A stretch of DNA of 64,000 nt from Paenibacillus taichungensis. GTDB lineage: Bacteria; Bacillota; Bacilli; Paenibacillales; Paenibacillaceae. A model generated the notes under the pieces. It saw only the letters and a list, made by a program, of their open reading frames with translations. It was not told the DNA's origin and ran no database searches. Where the stretch lies: NCBI RefSeq assembly GCF_013359905.1, contig NZ_JABMCC010000113.1, forward strand, positions 1-64,000, written 5' to 3'. Positions 17,133 through 26,012 of the stretch are shown here, piece after piece. The position numbers were made by a program, and so were the translations under genes. Every line of letters starts with the position of its first letter. Position 1 is the stretch's first letter.

Positions 17133-18748
17133 GACATCAATTCCTCCACAATCGCTTGTTCTCGCTGCTGCAGACTATGCTTCTGCCATACGGCATCGTC
17201 ACGCTGCGGGAAATCCTCACGGTAGTGTGCTCCCCGACTTTCCTCGCGGTGTAATGCTCCAGTGGTAACCAACCAGGCACAGGTCAAAAGGTTGGCATAT
17301 TCCATCTCTTCTTTGTGAGTAAACTTCTGATCAAAAAATTGCAGTTCATGTTGCAGTTTCTCTATTGCTGCTTGCAGGTTAGCGCCATTCCGGCGCAGCC
17401 CCACTTGACGCACCATCATTTTTTGCAGACGCAAACGTCTTTCGGACACCGGCTTCTGCTCTTCCTTTATGATCCTGCGAATACTTGTTAATGTGGGAAC
17501 CTTTGTCTGGATTGAAGCAAGCGGAGGAAGGGATTGAATTCGATCCACGATTCTCCGGCCAAATACGATTGCTTCAGACAGAGAGTTGCTCGCCAGACGA
17601 TTGGCTCCGTGTACTCCAGTAGAAGATACCTCACCACAGGCAAATAACCGGCTAATGCTGCTCTCCCCACTGAGATCCGTCTTCACTCCGCCCATCATGT
17701 AATGTGCAGCAGGAGCAACTGGAATCCAGTCTGTGGTCATATCCAGTCCGTATCGCATACAGGTCTCATAAATGGTAGGAAACCGATGTTTAATCATCTC
17801 TGCTGGTTCATGAGTGATATCCAAATATACAAAGGTACTGTTTGTCGATTCCATCTCACTGACAATGGCCCGCGCAACGATATCCCGTGGTGCCAGTTCA
17901 AGTTGTGCATGATACCGTTCCATGAAGCGCTCGCCTTTCACATTGCGCAAATAAGCTCCTTCGCCACGTACAGCCTCGGACACCAGGAAACGTGGTGCTC
18001 CCGGATAACAAAGGGAGGTCGGGTGGAATTGGATAAACTCCATGTCCCGGACAACTGCTCCGGCACGATAGGCCATCGCCACGCCATCTGCTGTAGCCAC
18101 TTCCGGATTGGTCGTATATCGATACAACTGTCCAGCCCCACCAGAGCAGAGAACGGTTGCCTCTGCCTTCACAAATACTTGCGAACCGTCAGCCTTCTGT
18201 ACTAGCGCACCTACACATTCTCCCTGCTCTGTAATCAGGTCAATGACAAAATGCTCATCCCACACTTTAATCCCCGGATGTTCATTCGCCTGTACAGCCA
18301 GTGCACGCACAATCTCATATCCCGTTGCATCCCCATTGGCATGCAAAATACGGCGGTGGCTGTGCGCACCTTCCTGCGTCAACGCCAACTCGCCGTTCTC
18401 CAGATCAAACAAAGTACCCAGTCGAATCAGTTCTTTTACTCCATCCGGGCCCTCGTTCACCAATGCTTCTACTGCTTCGGAGCGGCATAATCCCGCTCCT
18501 GCAACAAGTGTATCCTGCAAATGGTAGGCAGGTGAATCATCCTCAGCGATAACCGCAGCGATTCCCCCCTGCGCATACCGGGTGTTACTTTCCAGTAACG
18601 ACTTCTTCGTGATCATCAACACACTGCGTTGTTCACTCGCCTTGATCGCAGTAAACAAACCAGCAATGCCCGAACCAATAACCAGCACATCCGTCTCCAC
18701 CATCGGCAGCGCGGACAGATCAAAATCCACTAAATATTGCGGTATCAT
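17129..18748 (-). CDS. nadB: L-aspartate oxidase
   Basis: Oxidises aspartate to iminoaspartate, the first step of de novo NAD synthesis. The 539-residue flavoprotein shows the FAD dinucleotide motif (VLVIGSGIAGLFTAIKA, about residues 20-37), NTRYAQGGIAAV, the EFIQFHPTSL block and a C-terminal helical domain. Between nadA and nadC it completes the pathway to nicotinate mononucleotide. B. subtilis also clusters nadB, nadC and nadA, but elsewhere and beside nifS. Confidence 0.97.
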   Translation of the reverse strand: MIPQYLVDFDLSALPMVETDVLVIGSGIAGLFTAIKASEQRSVLMITKKSLLESNTRYAQGGIAAVIAEDDSPAYHLQDTLVAGAGLCRSEAVEALVNEGPDGVKELIRLGTLFDLENGELALTQEGAHSHRRILHANGDATGYEIVRALAVQANEHPGIKVWDEHFVIDLITEQGECVGALVQKADGSQVFVKAEATVLCSGGAGQLYRYTTNPEVATADGVAMAYRAGAVVRDMEFIQFHPTSLCYPGAPRFLVSEAVRGEGAYLRNVKGERFMERYHAQLELAPRDIVARAIVSEMESTNSTFVYLDITHEPAEMIKHRFPTIYETCMRYGLDMTTDWIPVAPAAHYMMGGVKTDLSGESSISRLFACGEVSSTGVHGANRLASNSLSEAIVFGRRIVDRIQSLPPLASIQTKVPTLTSIRRIIKEEQKPVSERRLRLQKMMVRQVGLRRNGANLQAAIEKLQHELQFFDQKFTHKEEMEYANLLTCAWLVTTGALHREESRGAHYREDFPQRDDAVWQKHSLQQREQAIVEELMS

Positions 18749-18784
18749 GTTATTTCACCTGTCTTGGAGCAAGAGTAACGCATG

Positions 18785-19723
18785 CTACTTCACCAGTAAC
18801 ATGCGCTCTAGTGATTCTCTGGCTTTGTCGGCAACGGCTGGAGGCACGTAAATTTGCGGCTTCATCGTTTCCAAGCATTTAACCAGCTTTTTCAAGTTAT
18901 TGACTTTCATGTTCGGACATACGAGGAACTTGGTAGCAAAGTGGAATTGTTTGTCCGGGCTATCGAGACGCAGTTGGTATCCTGTACCGTCCTCGGTACC
19001 TACGATAAATTCTTTAGCGGACGAATTCTTACAATATTCCAGAATGGCGGTTGTGCTACCTACGAAATCACCCATCTCTACAACCTCAGGACGACATTCC
19101 GGGTGAACAACGAACTCGGCATTTGGATGCTTCGCTCTCATCTCTACCACGTCTTTGACAGTCAGCATATCATGGGTATTGCAGTAACCTTCCCAGATAA
19201 TCATTTTCTTGTCTGTATGTTGTTGCACATAATGTCCCAGATTTTTATCCGGTACCCAGATGATTTCATCGGAATCAACAGATTGAATGACTCTGACAGC
19301 ATTGGCCGATGTACAACAGATGTCGGTCTCTGCCTTGATCTCAGCTGAGGAATTGATGTACGTTACAACTTTGGCATTCGGGTGCTGTGCTTTCAATTTA
19401 CGTAAGCCTTCAACGTTCACCATGTCCGCCATTGGGCAGCCTGCACGCTCGTCGGGGATGATAACCGTTTTGTTAGGGGCAAGAATTTTAGCGCTTTCAC
19501 CCATAAAATGAACCCCGCAGAAAACGATAACATCCGCATCGGTTTGTGCCGCCTTCTGAGCCAGCAAAAACGAATCTCCCCGGAAATCAGCGACTTCCTG
19601 TACCTCGTCACGTTGATAATAATGGGCAAGAATAATGGCATTCCGTTCCTTCTTCAACTCCATCAGCCGCTCGCGCAGCTCCCGGTTCATCTCAGCCTTG
19701 CGCTCTAAAGCCAGAGCTTCCAC
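18785..19723 (-). CDS. nadA: Quinolinate synthase, [4Fe-4S]
   Basis: Condenses iminoaspartate with dihydroxyacetone phosphate to quinolinate. The 312-residue protein has ILAHYYQRDEVQEVADFRGDS, VFCGVHFMGESAKIL (Cys), TDICCTSANA (Cys) and FLVCPNMK (Cys), which supply the three cluster ligands. The GTG start at 19723 has AGGAGAGG upstream and gives the usual N-terminus (EALALERKAEMNRELRER); a longer in-frame extension to 19837 is less likely. Confidence 0.96.
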   Translation of the reverse strand: MEALALERKAEMNRELRERLMELKKERNAIILAHYYQRDEVQEVADFRGDSFLLAQKAAQTDADVIVFCGVHFMGESAKILAPNKTVIIPDERAGCPMADMVNVEGLRKLKAQHPNAKVVTYINSSAEIKAETDICCTSANAVRVIQSVDSDEIIWVPDKNLGHYVQQHTDKKMIIWEGYCNTHDMLTVKDVVEMRAKHPNAEFVVHPECRPEVVEMGDFVGSTTAILEYCKNSSAKEFIVGTEDGTGYQLRLDSPDKQFHFATKFLVCPNMKVNNLKKLVKCLETMKPQIYVPPAVADKARESLERMLLVK

Positions 19724-19826
19724 CTGTGATCCTCTCCTTATCGGGACAGCCTTATACGCTGTTTCATATGGCAAATCCAAGTCGTTATTTTCGCTTGAGA
19801 AACGAATCACAAGCGGTTTAACACCT

Positions 19827-19855
19827 AATGTACACAACGTTCACGACTCTGTCAA
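19827..19855 (-). promoter_or_regulatory. nadABC promoter
   Basis: TTGACA (19850-19855), 17-base spacer, TACATT (19827-19832) on the minus strand, about 100 bases before the nadA GTG. A NiaR site is possible in such promoters but I cannot assign one. Confidence 0.6.
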
Positions 19856-19955
19856 TAAATGAAATCGCCCCAGAACAAGGGCATAACCACCCATTTCCTA
19901 CGTAGTTCGCCCTATAGCTCCCGGTTATCATTATCTATACAATTTGAAGGAATAC

Positions 19956-19985
19956 ATAAAAAAAGAGAGCCCGAAGGCTCTCCTT
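19956..19985 (-). terminator. Terminator after ftsH
   Basis: GGAGAGCC, TTCG loop, GGCTCTCTTTTTTT on the minus strand. This is a textbook intrinsic terminator 35 bases past the ftsH stop. Confidence 0.92.
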
Positions 19986-20019
19986 GTCATCTGCCACTAT
20001 AGACAGATGGTGTTATAAA

Positions 20020-22065
20020 TTAAGACGTTGGCTTCGTTCCACCATCATCCGGGTCATTGCTATTTCCTTTGTCCAGATTCGGAGCTTCGTTAGGAATATC
20101 TCCCGCTGGTGGTTCAGGCGTTTCATCTTTGCCTTGGATACGGACGCGTACATCACCGATGTTGTCGATGATCGCTTCTCCGCCTTCGCTAGGCGTGCCT
20201 TCTCCATCGTTGCTGTTCTCATCTTTTGGAGTCAGGGCACCTGTCTCGATCAATTGCTTGATCTGATCCATTTCCAATGTCTCCACTTCCAGCAACGTGT
20301 TCGCGATCAGATGCACTTCTTTAGAATGTTTAACGAGTAAGTCTTTACACTTCTCATAGCATTCGTTGATGAAGCGTTGCATCTCCTGATCGATCTCGTA
20401 AGCAATGGAATCTGAGTAATTCTGTTCGTGACCGATATCACGACCCAGGAATACCTGTCCCTGCGAACTACCGAACTGCATAGGTCCCAGCTTCTCACTC
20501 ATACCGTACTCCATAACCATGCTACGGACGATACCCGTCGCTTGTTGGAAGTCACTGTATGCACCCGTACCGATTTCACCGATAAACAGTTCTTCGGAAA
20601 CGCGGCCACCAAGGAGTCCAGTAATTTTGTCCAGCAATTCTTGCTTAGTAACAAGCATACGATCTTCTTTTGGCAACATGATTACATATCCACCCGCACG
20701 TCCGCGCGGAATAATGGTAACTTTATGTACCATATCGGCATGTTCCAGGAAGTAGCCTACAATGGTATGACCTGCTTCGTGATAAGCAACAATACGTTTT
20801 TCACGGTCACTGATAACACGGCTTTTCTTCTCCGTACCAACAATGACACGGTCAATCGCTTCGTCTACTTCACGCATGGAGATATCTCTGCGATTACGAC
20901 GTGCCGCAAGCAATGCCGCTTCATTCAAGAGATTTTCCAAATCTGCACCAGAGAATCCGGTAGTACGCTTCGCAATAATGTCCAGCTTCACATCTTTGGT
21001 GAGTGGTTTGTTGCGTGAGTGTACTTTCAGAACCGCTTCACGACCTCTCACGTCAGGGCGATCAACCGTGATTTGACGGTCAAAACGTCCTGGACGCAGC
21101 AAGGCAGGGTCCAGAATATCAGCACGGTTCGTTGCAGCAACGATGATAATACCTTCATTGGCTCCGAATCCGTCCATTTCAACGAGCAACTGGTTGAGTG
21201 TTTGTTCACGTTCGTCGTGACCACCACCAAGACCAGCACCACGCTGACGTCCTACAGCATCAATCTCATCGATAAAGATGATACATGGGGCGTTTTTCTT
21301 CGCATTTTCAAACAAGTCACGTACACGAGATGCACCGACACCGACGAACATCTCAACGAAGTCAGAACCGGAAATACTGAAGAATGGCACACCCGCTTCA
21401 CCGGCAACAGCACGAGCGAGCAAGGTTTTACCTGTACCCGGAGGACCTACAAGCAGTACGCCTTTAGGAATCCGTGCACCTACTGCTGCGAATTTACGAG
21501 GGTCTTTGAGGAAGTCCACGACTTCAACAAGCTCCTGTTTCTCTTCGTCAGCACCCGCAACATCTTCAAACGTAACCCGTTTCTTCTCTTCGTTATAGAG
21601 ACGAGCACGGCTTTTACCAAAGTTCATTACTTTACCGCCGCCGCCTTGAGCCTGATTAAACAGGAAGAAGAACAGCAGGAACATAATGATCAAAGGAATA
21701 AAGGAAGTCAGCAACGTCAACCAGATGCTGTCACCTTTCATAGGTTCCTGATGATATTCGAAATTGTTCGTTTCGCTTGCAGCTACAAGCTCACTAATTG
21801 CCTCATCCGTAGGAGGAATATACGTTGAGAAATTTTCTGATTTGGCTCCGTCAGGCGTCTTCCTGTATTGACCGGTCACGAGGTACGTCTGACCGTTGAA
21901 TTGAACCGTCAATTCAGAGACATTATTGGTCTTGATCGCCGCGCGCAACTGATCATATCTAGGATTATCGGTGGCTTCGCCGCCATTGCTGACGAACTGG
22001 ACTATCCCCACCACAACTAAAAAAAGAATCAAATAAAAAGCAGAATTCCGGATGAACCGATTCAT
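20020..22065 (-). CDS. ftsH: ATP-dependent zinc metalloprotease FtsH
   Basis: Membrane-anchored AAA+ protease that degrades unneeded or misfolded membrane and cytosolic proteins; in Bacillus it is needed for sporulation. The 681-residue protein has two membrane segments (about 7-26 and 114-136), the AAA domain with Walker A GPPGTGKT (207-214), Walker B FIDEIDA and the second region of homology, and the zinc site HEAGH (about 427-431). The C-terminal tail is acidic, Gly/Pro-rich and probably disordered. GGAGG precedes the ATG. Confidence 0.98.
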   Translation of the reverse strand: MNRFIRNSAFYLILFLVVVGIVQFVSNGGEATDNPRYDQLRAAIKTNNVSELTVQFNGQTYLVTGQYRKTPDGAKSENFSTYIPPTDEAISELVAASETNNFEYHQEPMKGDSIWLTLLTSFIPLIIMFLLFFFLFNQAQGGGGKVMNFGKSRARLYNEEKKRVTFEDVAGADEEKQELVEVVDFLKDPRKFAAVGARIPKGVLLVGPPGTGKTLLARAVAGEAGVPFFSISGSDFVEMFVGVGASRVRDLFENAKKNAPCIIFIDEIDAVGRQRGAGLGGGHDEREQTLNQLLVEMDGFGANEGIIIVAATNRADILDPALLRPGRFDRQITVDRPDVRGREAVLKVHSRNKPLTKDVKLDIIAKRTTGFSGADLENLLNEAALLAARRNRRDISMREVDEAIDRVIVGTEKKSRVISDREKRIVAYHEAGHTIVGYFLEHADMVHKVTIIPRGRAGGYVIMLPKEDRMLVTKQELLDKITGLLGGRVSEELFIGEIGTGAYSDFQQATGIVRSMVMEYGMSEKLGPMQFGSSQGQVFLGRDIGHEQNYSDSIAYEIDQEMQRFINECYEKCKDLLVKHSKEVHLIANTLLEVETLEMDQIKQLIETGALTPKDENSNDGEGTPSEGGEAIIDNIGDVRVRIQGKDETPEPPAGDIPNEAPNLDKGNSNDPDDGGTKPTS

Positions 22066-22166
22066 CCCCTACCTCCTCTCGAGACACTTTAATTATTTTA
22101 ACATAGCCCAACATGGCTTCTCAACAGAAGCCACCAACAGATATGGGCTTGGAACTAGCTTAAGCA

Positions 22167-22706
22167 TTAGTTGCTGTAAACTTCCGGTTTCAGAATCCCG
22201 ATGTAAGGGAGGTTCCGGTACTTCTCGGCATAATCCAGGCCATAGCCAACGATGAATGCGTCCGGAATGTCAAAGCCAGTGTAATGGGCTTCAAGTTCGA
22301 CTTTGCGACCTGAAGGCTTGTCAAATAGCGTAACCACGCGGACGGATTCAGCACCGCGGTTCTGCAAGAGTTCGATCAGATAACTGAGCGTGAGTCCACT
22401 ATCAATAATGTCCTCTACAATCAGAACCTCGCGTCCCTCAACGGATTCATCCAGATCCTTAATGATTTTAACCACGCCGGATGATTTGGTGGAAGCGCCA
22501 TAACTCGATACTGCCATGAAATCCATCTCAACAGGTACCGTAATGTTCTTAACCAAATCAGCCATAAATATAAACGCACCCTTAAGCACACAAATGACCA
22601 AAGGATTGCGATTTGCATATTCGGCACTTATTGTTGCGCCTAATTCCTTGATTTTACTCTGAATCTCTTCTTCACTGATCAATACTTCCTGAATGTCGTT
22701 CTGCAA
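22167..22706 (-). CDS. hpt: Hypoxanthine-guanine phosphoribosyltransferase
   Basis: Salvages hypoxanthine and guanine to IMP and GMP using PRPP. The 179-residue protein shows the PRPP-binding motif VLIVEDIIDSGLTL (about residues 94-107), the flexible-loop region MDFMAVSSYGASTKSSG, and GLDYAEKYRNLPYIG near the C-terminus. It lies between tilS and ftsH as in Bacillus, where HprT also interacts with TilS. Confidence 0.97.
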   Translation of the reverse strand: MQNDIQEVLISEEEIQSKIKELGATISAEYANRNPLVICVLKGAFIFMADLVKNITVPVEMDFMAVSSYGASTKSSGVVKIIKDLDESVEGREVLIVEDIIDSGLTLSYLIELLQNRGAESVRVVTLFDKPSGRKVELEAHYTGFDIPDAFIVGYGLDYAEKYRNLPYIGILKPEVYSN

Positions 22707-22759
22707 CTGTGCGAACCTCCTAAGTTATACATATGAAAGCCTTACCTGAACCATAACCA

Positions 22760-24199
22760 CTACCCCTGAATCGCTGAATCGCCTACAGTCATGTACAGGA
22801 TTGCGGAAGTATCCTCCCTGACAGGAGCTACACTAGACCGGCGAACACCCGGTAACCAGATGATATTGCCTGCTCCATCACATACCACGGGAACCCGTGA
22901 ACGGACAGAAGGGGGGATTTTCTCATCGATGAAAATATTTTTCACCTTTTTGCTTCCGTTTAATCCCATCACTTTCATGGTATCTCCAGGTAACCGTGAA
23001 CGCACAACCAGCGGCATAAGCAGTTGATCTGCATCAAATGCGGCATGATCCGCCGATTCTGGTACATGATAGTCCTCGGGACTCATCGGAACGATCCGAA
23101 CATGCCGGTCGATTTCCGTGAGAGAAAGCTCATAGGTTCCGCTCGATTGAGCAAGACGATATTCGTAAGATTGACCCTGTACGTCAGTCCGTACGCCGAA
23201 AGAGATCAGATCATACTCCCGGGTGCAGGCGAGTGTCTGTCCTATATCCAGGCTCCAGGTCGTCGCTTCAGGCTGAATAACCTTGCGGCGAATGGTCTCA
23301 ATACGGGTAAAGTCGACAAAATCACTGTCCAAAGGCAGATAATTCAATATTAGTTTAATCAACCTTCGTTGTAAAGCGACATGTAACTTCAAAAAGGAAG
23401 GCACCTCAAAGGTTTGCCTTCCGCCGTTCGCCTGCACTAGACACCTGTATGCGTCATATGCACCTTGTTCCATGAAATCGTCTTCATCGCCCACGATTTC
23501 GGCAAGTCGATTCAAAGACGGCGTCAACTGTCCATTATATTGCCCCAAAAATGGGAGCACATCCAAGCGAATGGCATTACGCCGATATTTACGCAGGGAA
23601 TTGCTTTCATCATTAAAATACAGAAAACCCTGGGTATTACAAGCTTCTACAAGGTCTGTCTTGTTTATACGAAGGCATGGACGAATAAGTTCCACATTTT
23701 TTTCTCGTCTTTTAAACTTCATTCCTGCGAGTCCGGAAAGACCACTCCCACGCAGCAAATGAAGCATAACCGTCTCTGCTTGATCATCGGCATGATGGGC
23801 CAGTGCAATGCTCGCCGCATCGTATTTGGCAGCCACTTCATGCAGAAATTCATATCGTTTGTTGCGCGCGGCCTCCTGAGGACCTTGACCGGTAAGCTTC
23901 ATATAAGAAGGTACATCGGCCTTTACCCATTCAAATGCTATGCCAAGCCGGTGCGCAAGTTCTTTCATCATCTCGGCTTCATGATCGGATTCAATCCGAA
24001 AACCATGATGTACATGGGCGCAGATCAACTCCAGCGGGACATGCCTGGTACTGATCTCATGCATGATATGCAAAAAAGCTACCGAGTCCGATCCGCCCGA
24101 TATTGCGACGACAATCCGATCCCCGGGAACCCATAACTGATGCTCTTCCGCTGCATCCAGCACGTTATTCACCAGCTTGTTCCAGCGTAAAGCCTCCAT
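22760..24199 (-). CDS. tilS: tRNA(Ile)-lysidine synthase
   Basis: Modifies the CAU-anticodon tRNA-Ile with lysine so that it reads AUA. The 479-residue protein has the ATP-binding P-loop VVAISGGSDSVAFLHIM (about residues 27-43), HVHHGFR, the ALAHHADDQAETVMLHLLRGSGL block, and a C-terminal TilS substrate-binding domain (FIDEKIPPSVRSRVPVV). It forms a unit with hpt and ftsH downstream. Confidence 0.96.
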   Translation of the reverse strand: MEALRWNKLVNNVLDAAEEHQLWVPGDRIVVAISGGSDSVAFLHIMHEISTRHVPLELICAHVHHGFRIESDHEAEMMKELAHRLGIAFEWVKADVPSYMKLTGQGPQEAARNKRYEFLHEVAAKYDAASIALAHHADDQAETVMLHLLRGSGLSGLAGMKFKRREKNVELIRPCLRINKTDLVEACNTQGFLYFNDESNSLRKYRRNAIRLDVLPFLGQYNGQLTPSLNRLAEIVGDEDDFMEQGAYDAYRCLVQANGGRQTFEVPSFLKLHVALQRRLIKLILNYLPLDSDFVDFTRIETIRRKVIQPEATTWSLDIGQTLACTREYDLISFGVRTDVQGQSYEYRLAQSSGTYELSLTEIDRHVRIVPMSPEDYHVPESADHAAFDADQLLMPLVVRSRLPGDTMKVMGLNGSKKVKNIFIDEKIPPSVRSRVPVVCDGAGNIIWLPGVRRSSVAPVREDTSAILYMTVGDSAIQG

Positions 24200-24243
24200 A
24201 CCTGTTCCTCATTCCTTACGTTATGTATATGCACTCTCACAGG

Positions 24244-25212
24244 TCAGAATCGCAGTGCATAGATGAGTACCCCGATAAGTAATATAACGGATACAGCAAA
24301 TGCATTTTTGAGCCAACGCGGTGTTGTACTTTTGGAACGTCGGCGAAGAGGAGAAGGGCGTGCCATCATCTCTTTCCAGACCTTAGCCGCGTGTCCGGCA
24401 TCCTGAAACTGACCTCGTAATGCCTGAATAGTCCAGTTTCGAAAGGGGCGAAGACGTTCGCTGCGCTCCACAAGGGCTGTAAGCTGGTTTACACTTCGCA
24501 GTTGGGGTAATCCTTCTGCAGCCAGCGCTTTGAGTGCATCAGCTTCAAGTACATGAATCAATAATAGCGCAAAAGCAAACACATCATAGGTACCATCTGC
24601 TGTTCGGCTACCCGCATTCCAGAATCCGCGATCATACCATTCAGTAAACTGCTTGACGCTCCGGCCGATAGAAGTCACTCCGCCATAGTCGATAAGTTCT
24701 ACCTGCCCATAATCCGATACCAGTACATTTTGGGGTTTGAGATCGCCAAACACCCATCCAGCCTGATGCAATTGAGCCAGCTTCTGCAATAGTCTGAGTC
24801 CAACCAGAAGTGTCCAATCCGTTCCCTGACGCCGAATGAAGTGGTGCAGAGATTCCCCCCGAACGTAACGCATCACATAAAAGGGAATATCACGACCACG
24901 AATGGCGTAGTCATCCACATCTTTCAGATAAGAAGGAATGCCACTCTGTCGAAGGGCCTCATGATTACGCTGTAATTGAAAAGATTTGAGCACATTAATT
25001 TCCGATTGCAGATCTACTGGGTCAAATCCCATTTTAAGCGCATAATGTTTGCCATTCTCACCCCGCTGGACAAGAAAAACGATGCCGTTGGCTCCTTTGC
25101 CCAGCAGCTTCCGAATCGTATAGCGGCTGCGATTCCATTTCCCTGTGATGACTGTTCCTGGCGGGAAAGAGGCGTCAGACAACGTTGTCACCGAGCATCC
25201 CTTCTCTTTCAA
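24244..25212 (-). CDS. yabT: Membrane-anchored Ser/Thr kinase, YabT-like
   Basis: A 322-residue Hanks-type kinase with a glycine loop (LLGKGANGIVFLV), catalytic Lys in YALKMG, and a C-terminal membrane segment (about residues 300-319) that anchors it. The catalytic loop reads GDLKPQN, without the usual His-Arg, and the metal loop is DYG rather than DFG; B. subtilis YabT shares the GDLKP form and is activated by DNA and phosphorylates RecA in sporulating cells. The start could be TTG 25212 (GAAGGGA upstream) or GTG 25191. It overlaps the VWA gene, indicating coupling. Confidence 0.88.
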   Translation of the reverse strand: MKEKGCSVTTLSDASFPPGTVITGKWNRSRYTIRKLLGKGANGIVFLVQRGENGKHYALKMGFDPVDLQSEINVLKSFQLQRNHEALRQSGIPSYLKDVDDYAIRGRDIPFYVMRYVRGESLHHFIRRQGTDWTLLVGLRLLQKLAQLHQAGWVFGDLKPQNVLVSDYGQVELIDYGGVTSIGRSVKQFTEWYDRGFWNAGSRTADGTYDVFAFALLLIHVLEADALKALAAEGLPQLRSVNQLTALVERSERLRPFRNWTIQALRGQFQDAGHAAKVWKEMMARPSPLRRRSKSTTPRWLKNAFAVSVILLIGVLIYALRF

Positions 25213-25927
25213 TGCGATAGTTCCCTTCTATTTCCTGCTGTCCCTCCAGTGTACCATAACGGTAAAAATCAATCACCCTTTGAATCGCAGGACCTGTCGG
25301 CGTCGCTCCCTTCATTTGCAAACGTCCAAACAGCGAACGAACACGGCTCGGGTCAACTGTCCAGTCGATGTCCATGACAGCTTCTTCTCCGCTATGTCGT
25401 CCAGGAAAATGAAAGACGGAAAGATGGCTCTGACCCATACGTGCCTGCAAGCTAAGCATTAAATCCCGAATCCCTTCCTCCACAGCAGCAAGCTTCGGCT
25501 TCATACTGGCACTTACATCAATGAGAAGAACGACTTGAAGCGGTGTTGTCTCCGCCATATCCTCCATCACTTCAACCACCTGTGCACGTTTAGCCGGTTC
25601 AAGGTCGGTTACCGTTTTGGGCTCGTGCTCTCCCAGAATTTGTGTTAACTCTCTATTAACCGCCTGTTGAATGGTCTGAACCACTGTTTTTCTTGTCATC
25701 ATCTGCATCGTATGGGCAAGCTGCCTGGTACCTACGATCTGACTGATTCCACCCCCGGCTTTGGCAATATCCTCGATCTCTCGACTACCTAACTCACCAA
25801 TGGTTCCATAATCAATAACACCGACCACGTTGACCGTAATTCCCTCTTCCCGCGCTTCCGCCGCAGCCAGCACCGGGCTTGCACCTACATTGGAACAACC
25901 GTCGGTGATCAACAAGATTTGTTTCAT
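25175..25927 (-). CDS. yabS: VWA-domain protein (YabS-like)
   Basis: A 250-residue protein. The C-terminal half is a von Willebrand A domain with the metal site DVSAS (about residue 141) and a later Thr/Asp region (ATPTGPAI). The N-terminus (ILLITDGCSNVGASPVLAAAEAREEG) looks like the back half of another VWA domain, so the protein may hold a full and a partial domain. In Bacillus this gene follows spoIIE and is linked to the YabT kinase; its job is not established. Confidence 0.82.
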   Translation of the reverse strand: MKQILLITDGCSNVGASPVLAAAEAREEGITVNVVGVIDYGTIGELGSREIEDIAKAGGGISQIVGTRQLAHTMQMMTRKTVVQTIQQAVNRELTQILGEHEPKTVTDLEPAKRAQVVEVMEDMAETTPLQVVLLIDVSASMKPKLAAVEEGIRDLMLSLQARMGQSHLSVFHFPGRHSGEEAVMDIDWTVDPSRVRSLFGRLQMKGATPTGPAIQRVIDFYRYGTLEGQQEIEGNYRIEREGMLGDNVV

Positions 25928-26012
25928 CCGATATCCCTCCGTTTTGGGTTACTCTCCAACTCTATGACTAGCATTGCCAGAATGAAGAGACTTCAAACAG
26001 AGGAATATCCAA

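Noticed and set aside
21019..21828. Plus-strand open frame of 269 codons opposite ftsH
   Set aside because: It is antisense to ftsH and Thr-rich by codon complement; no independent evidence.
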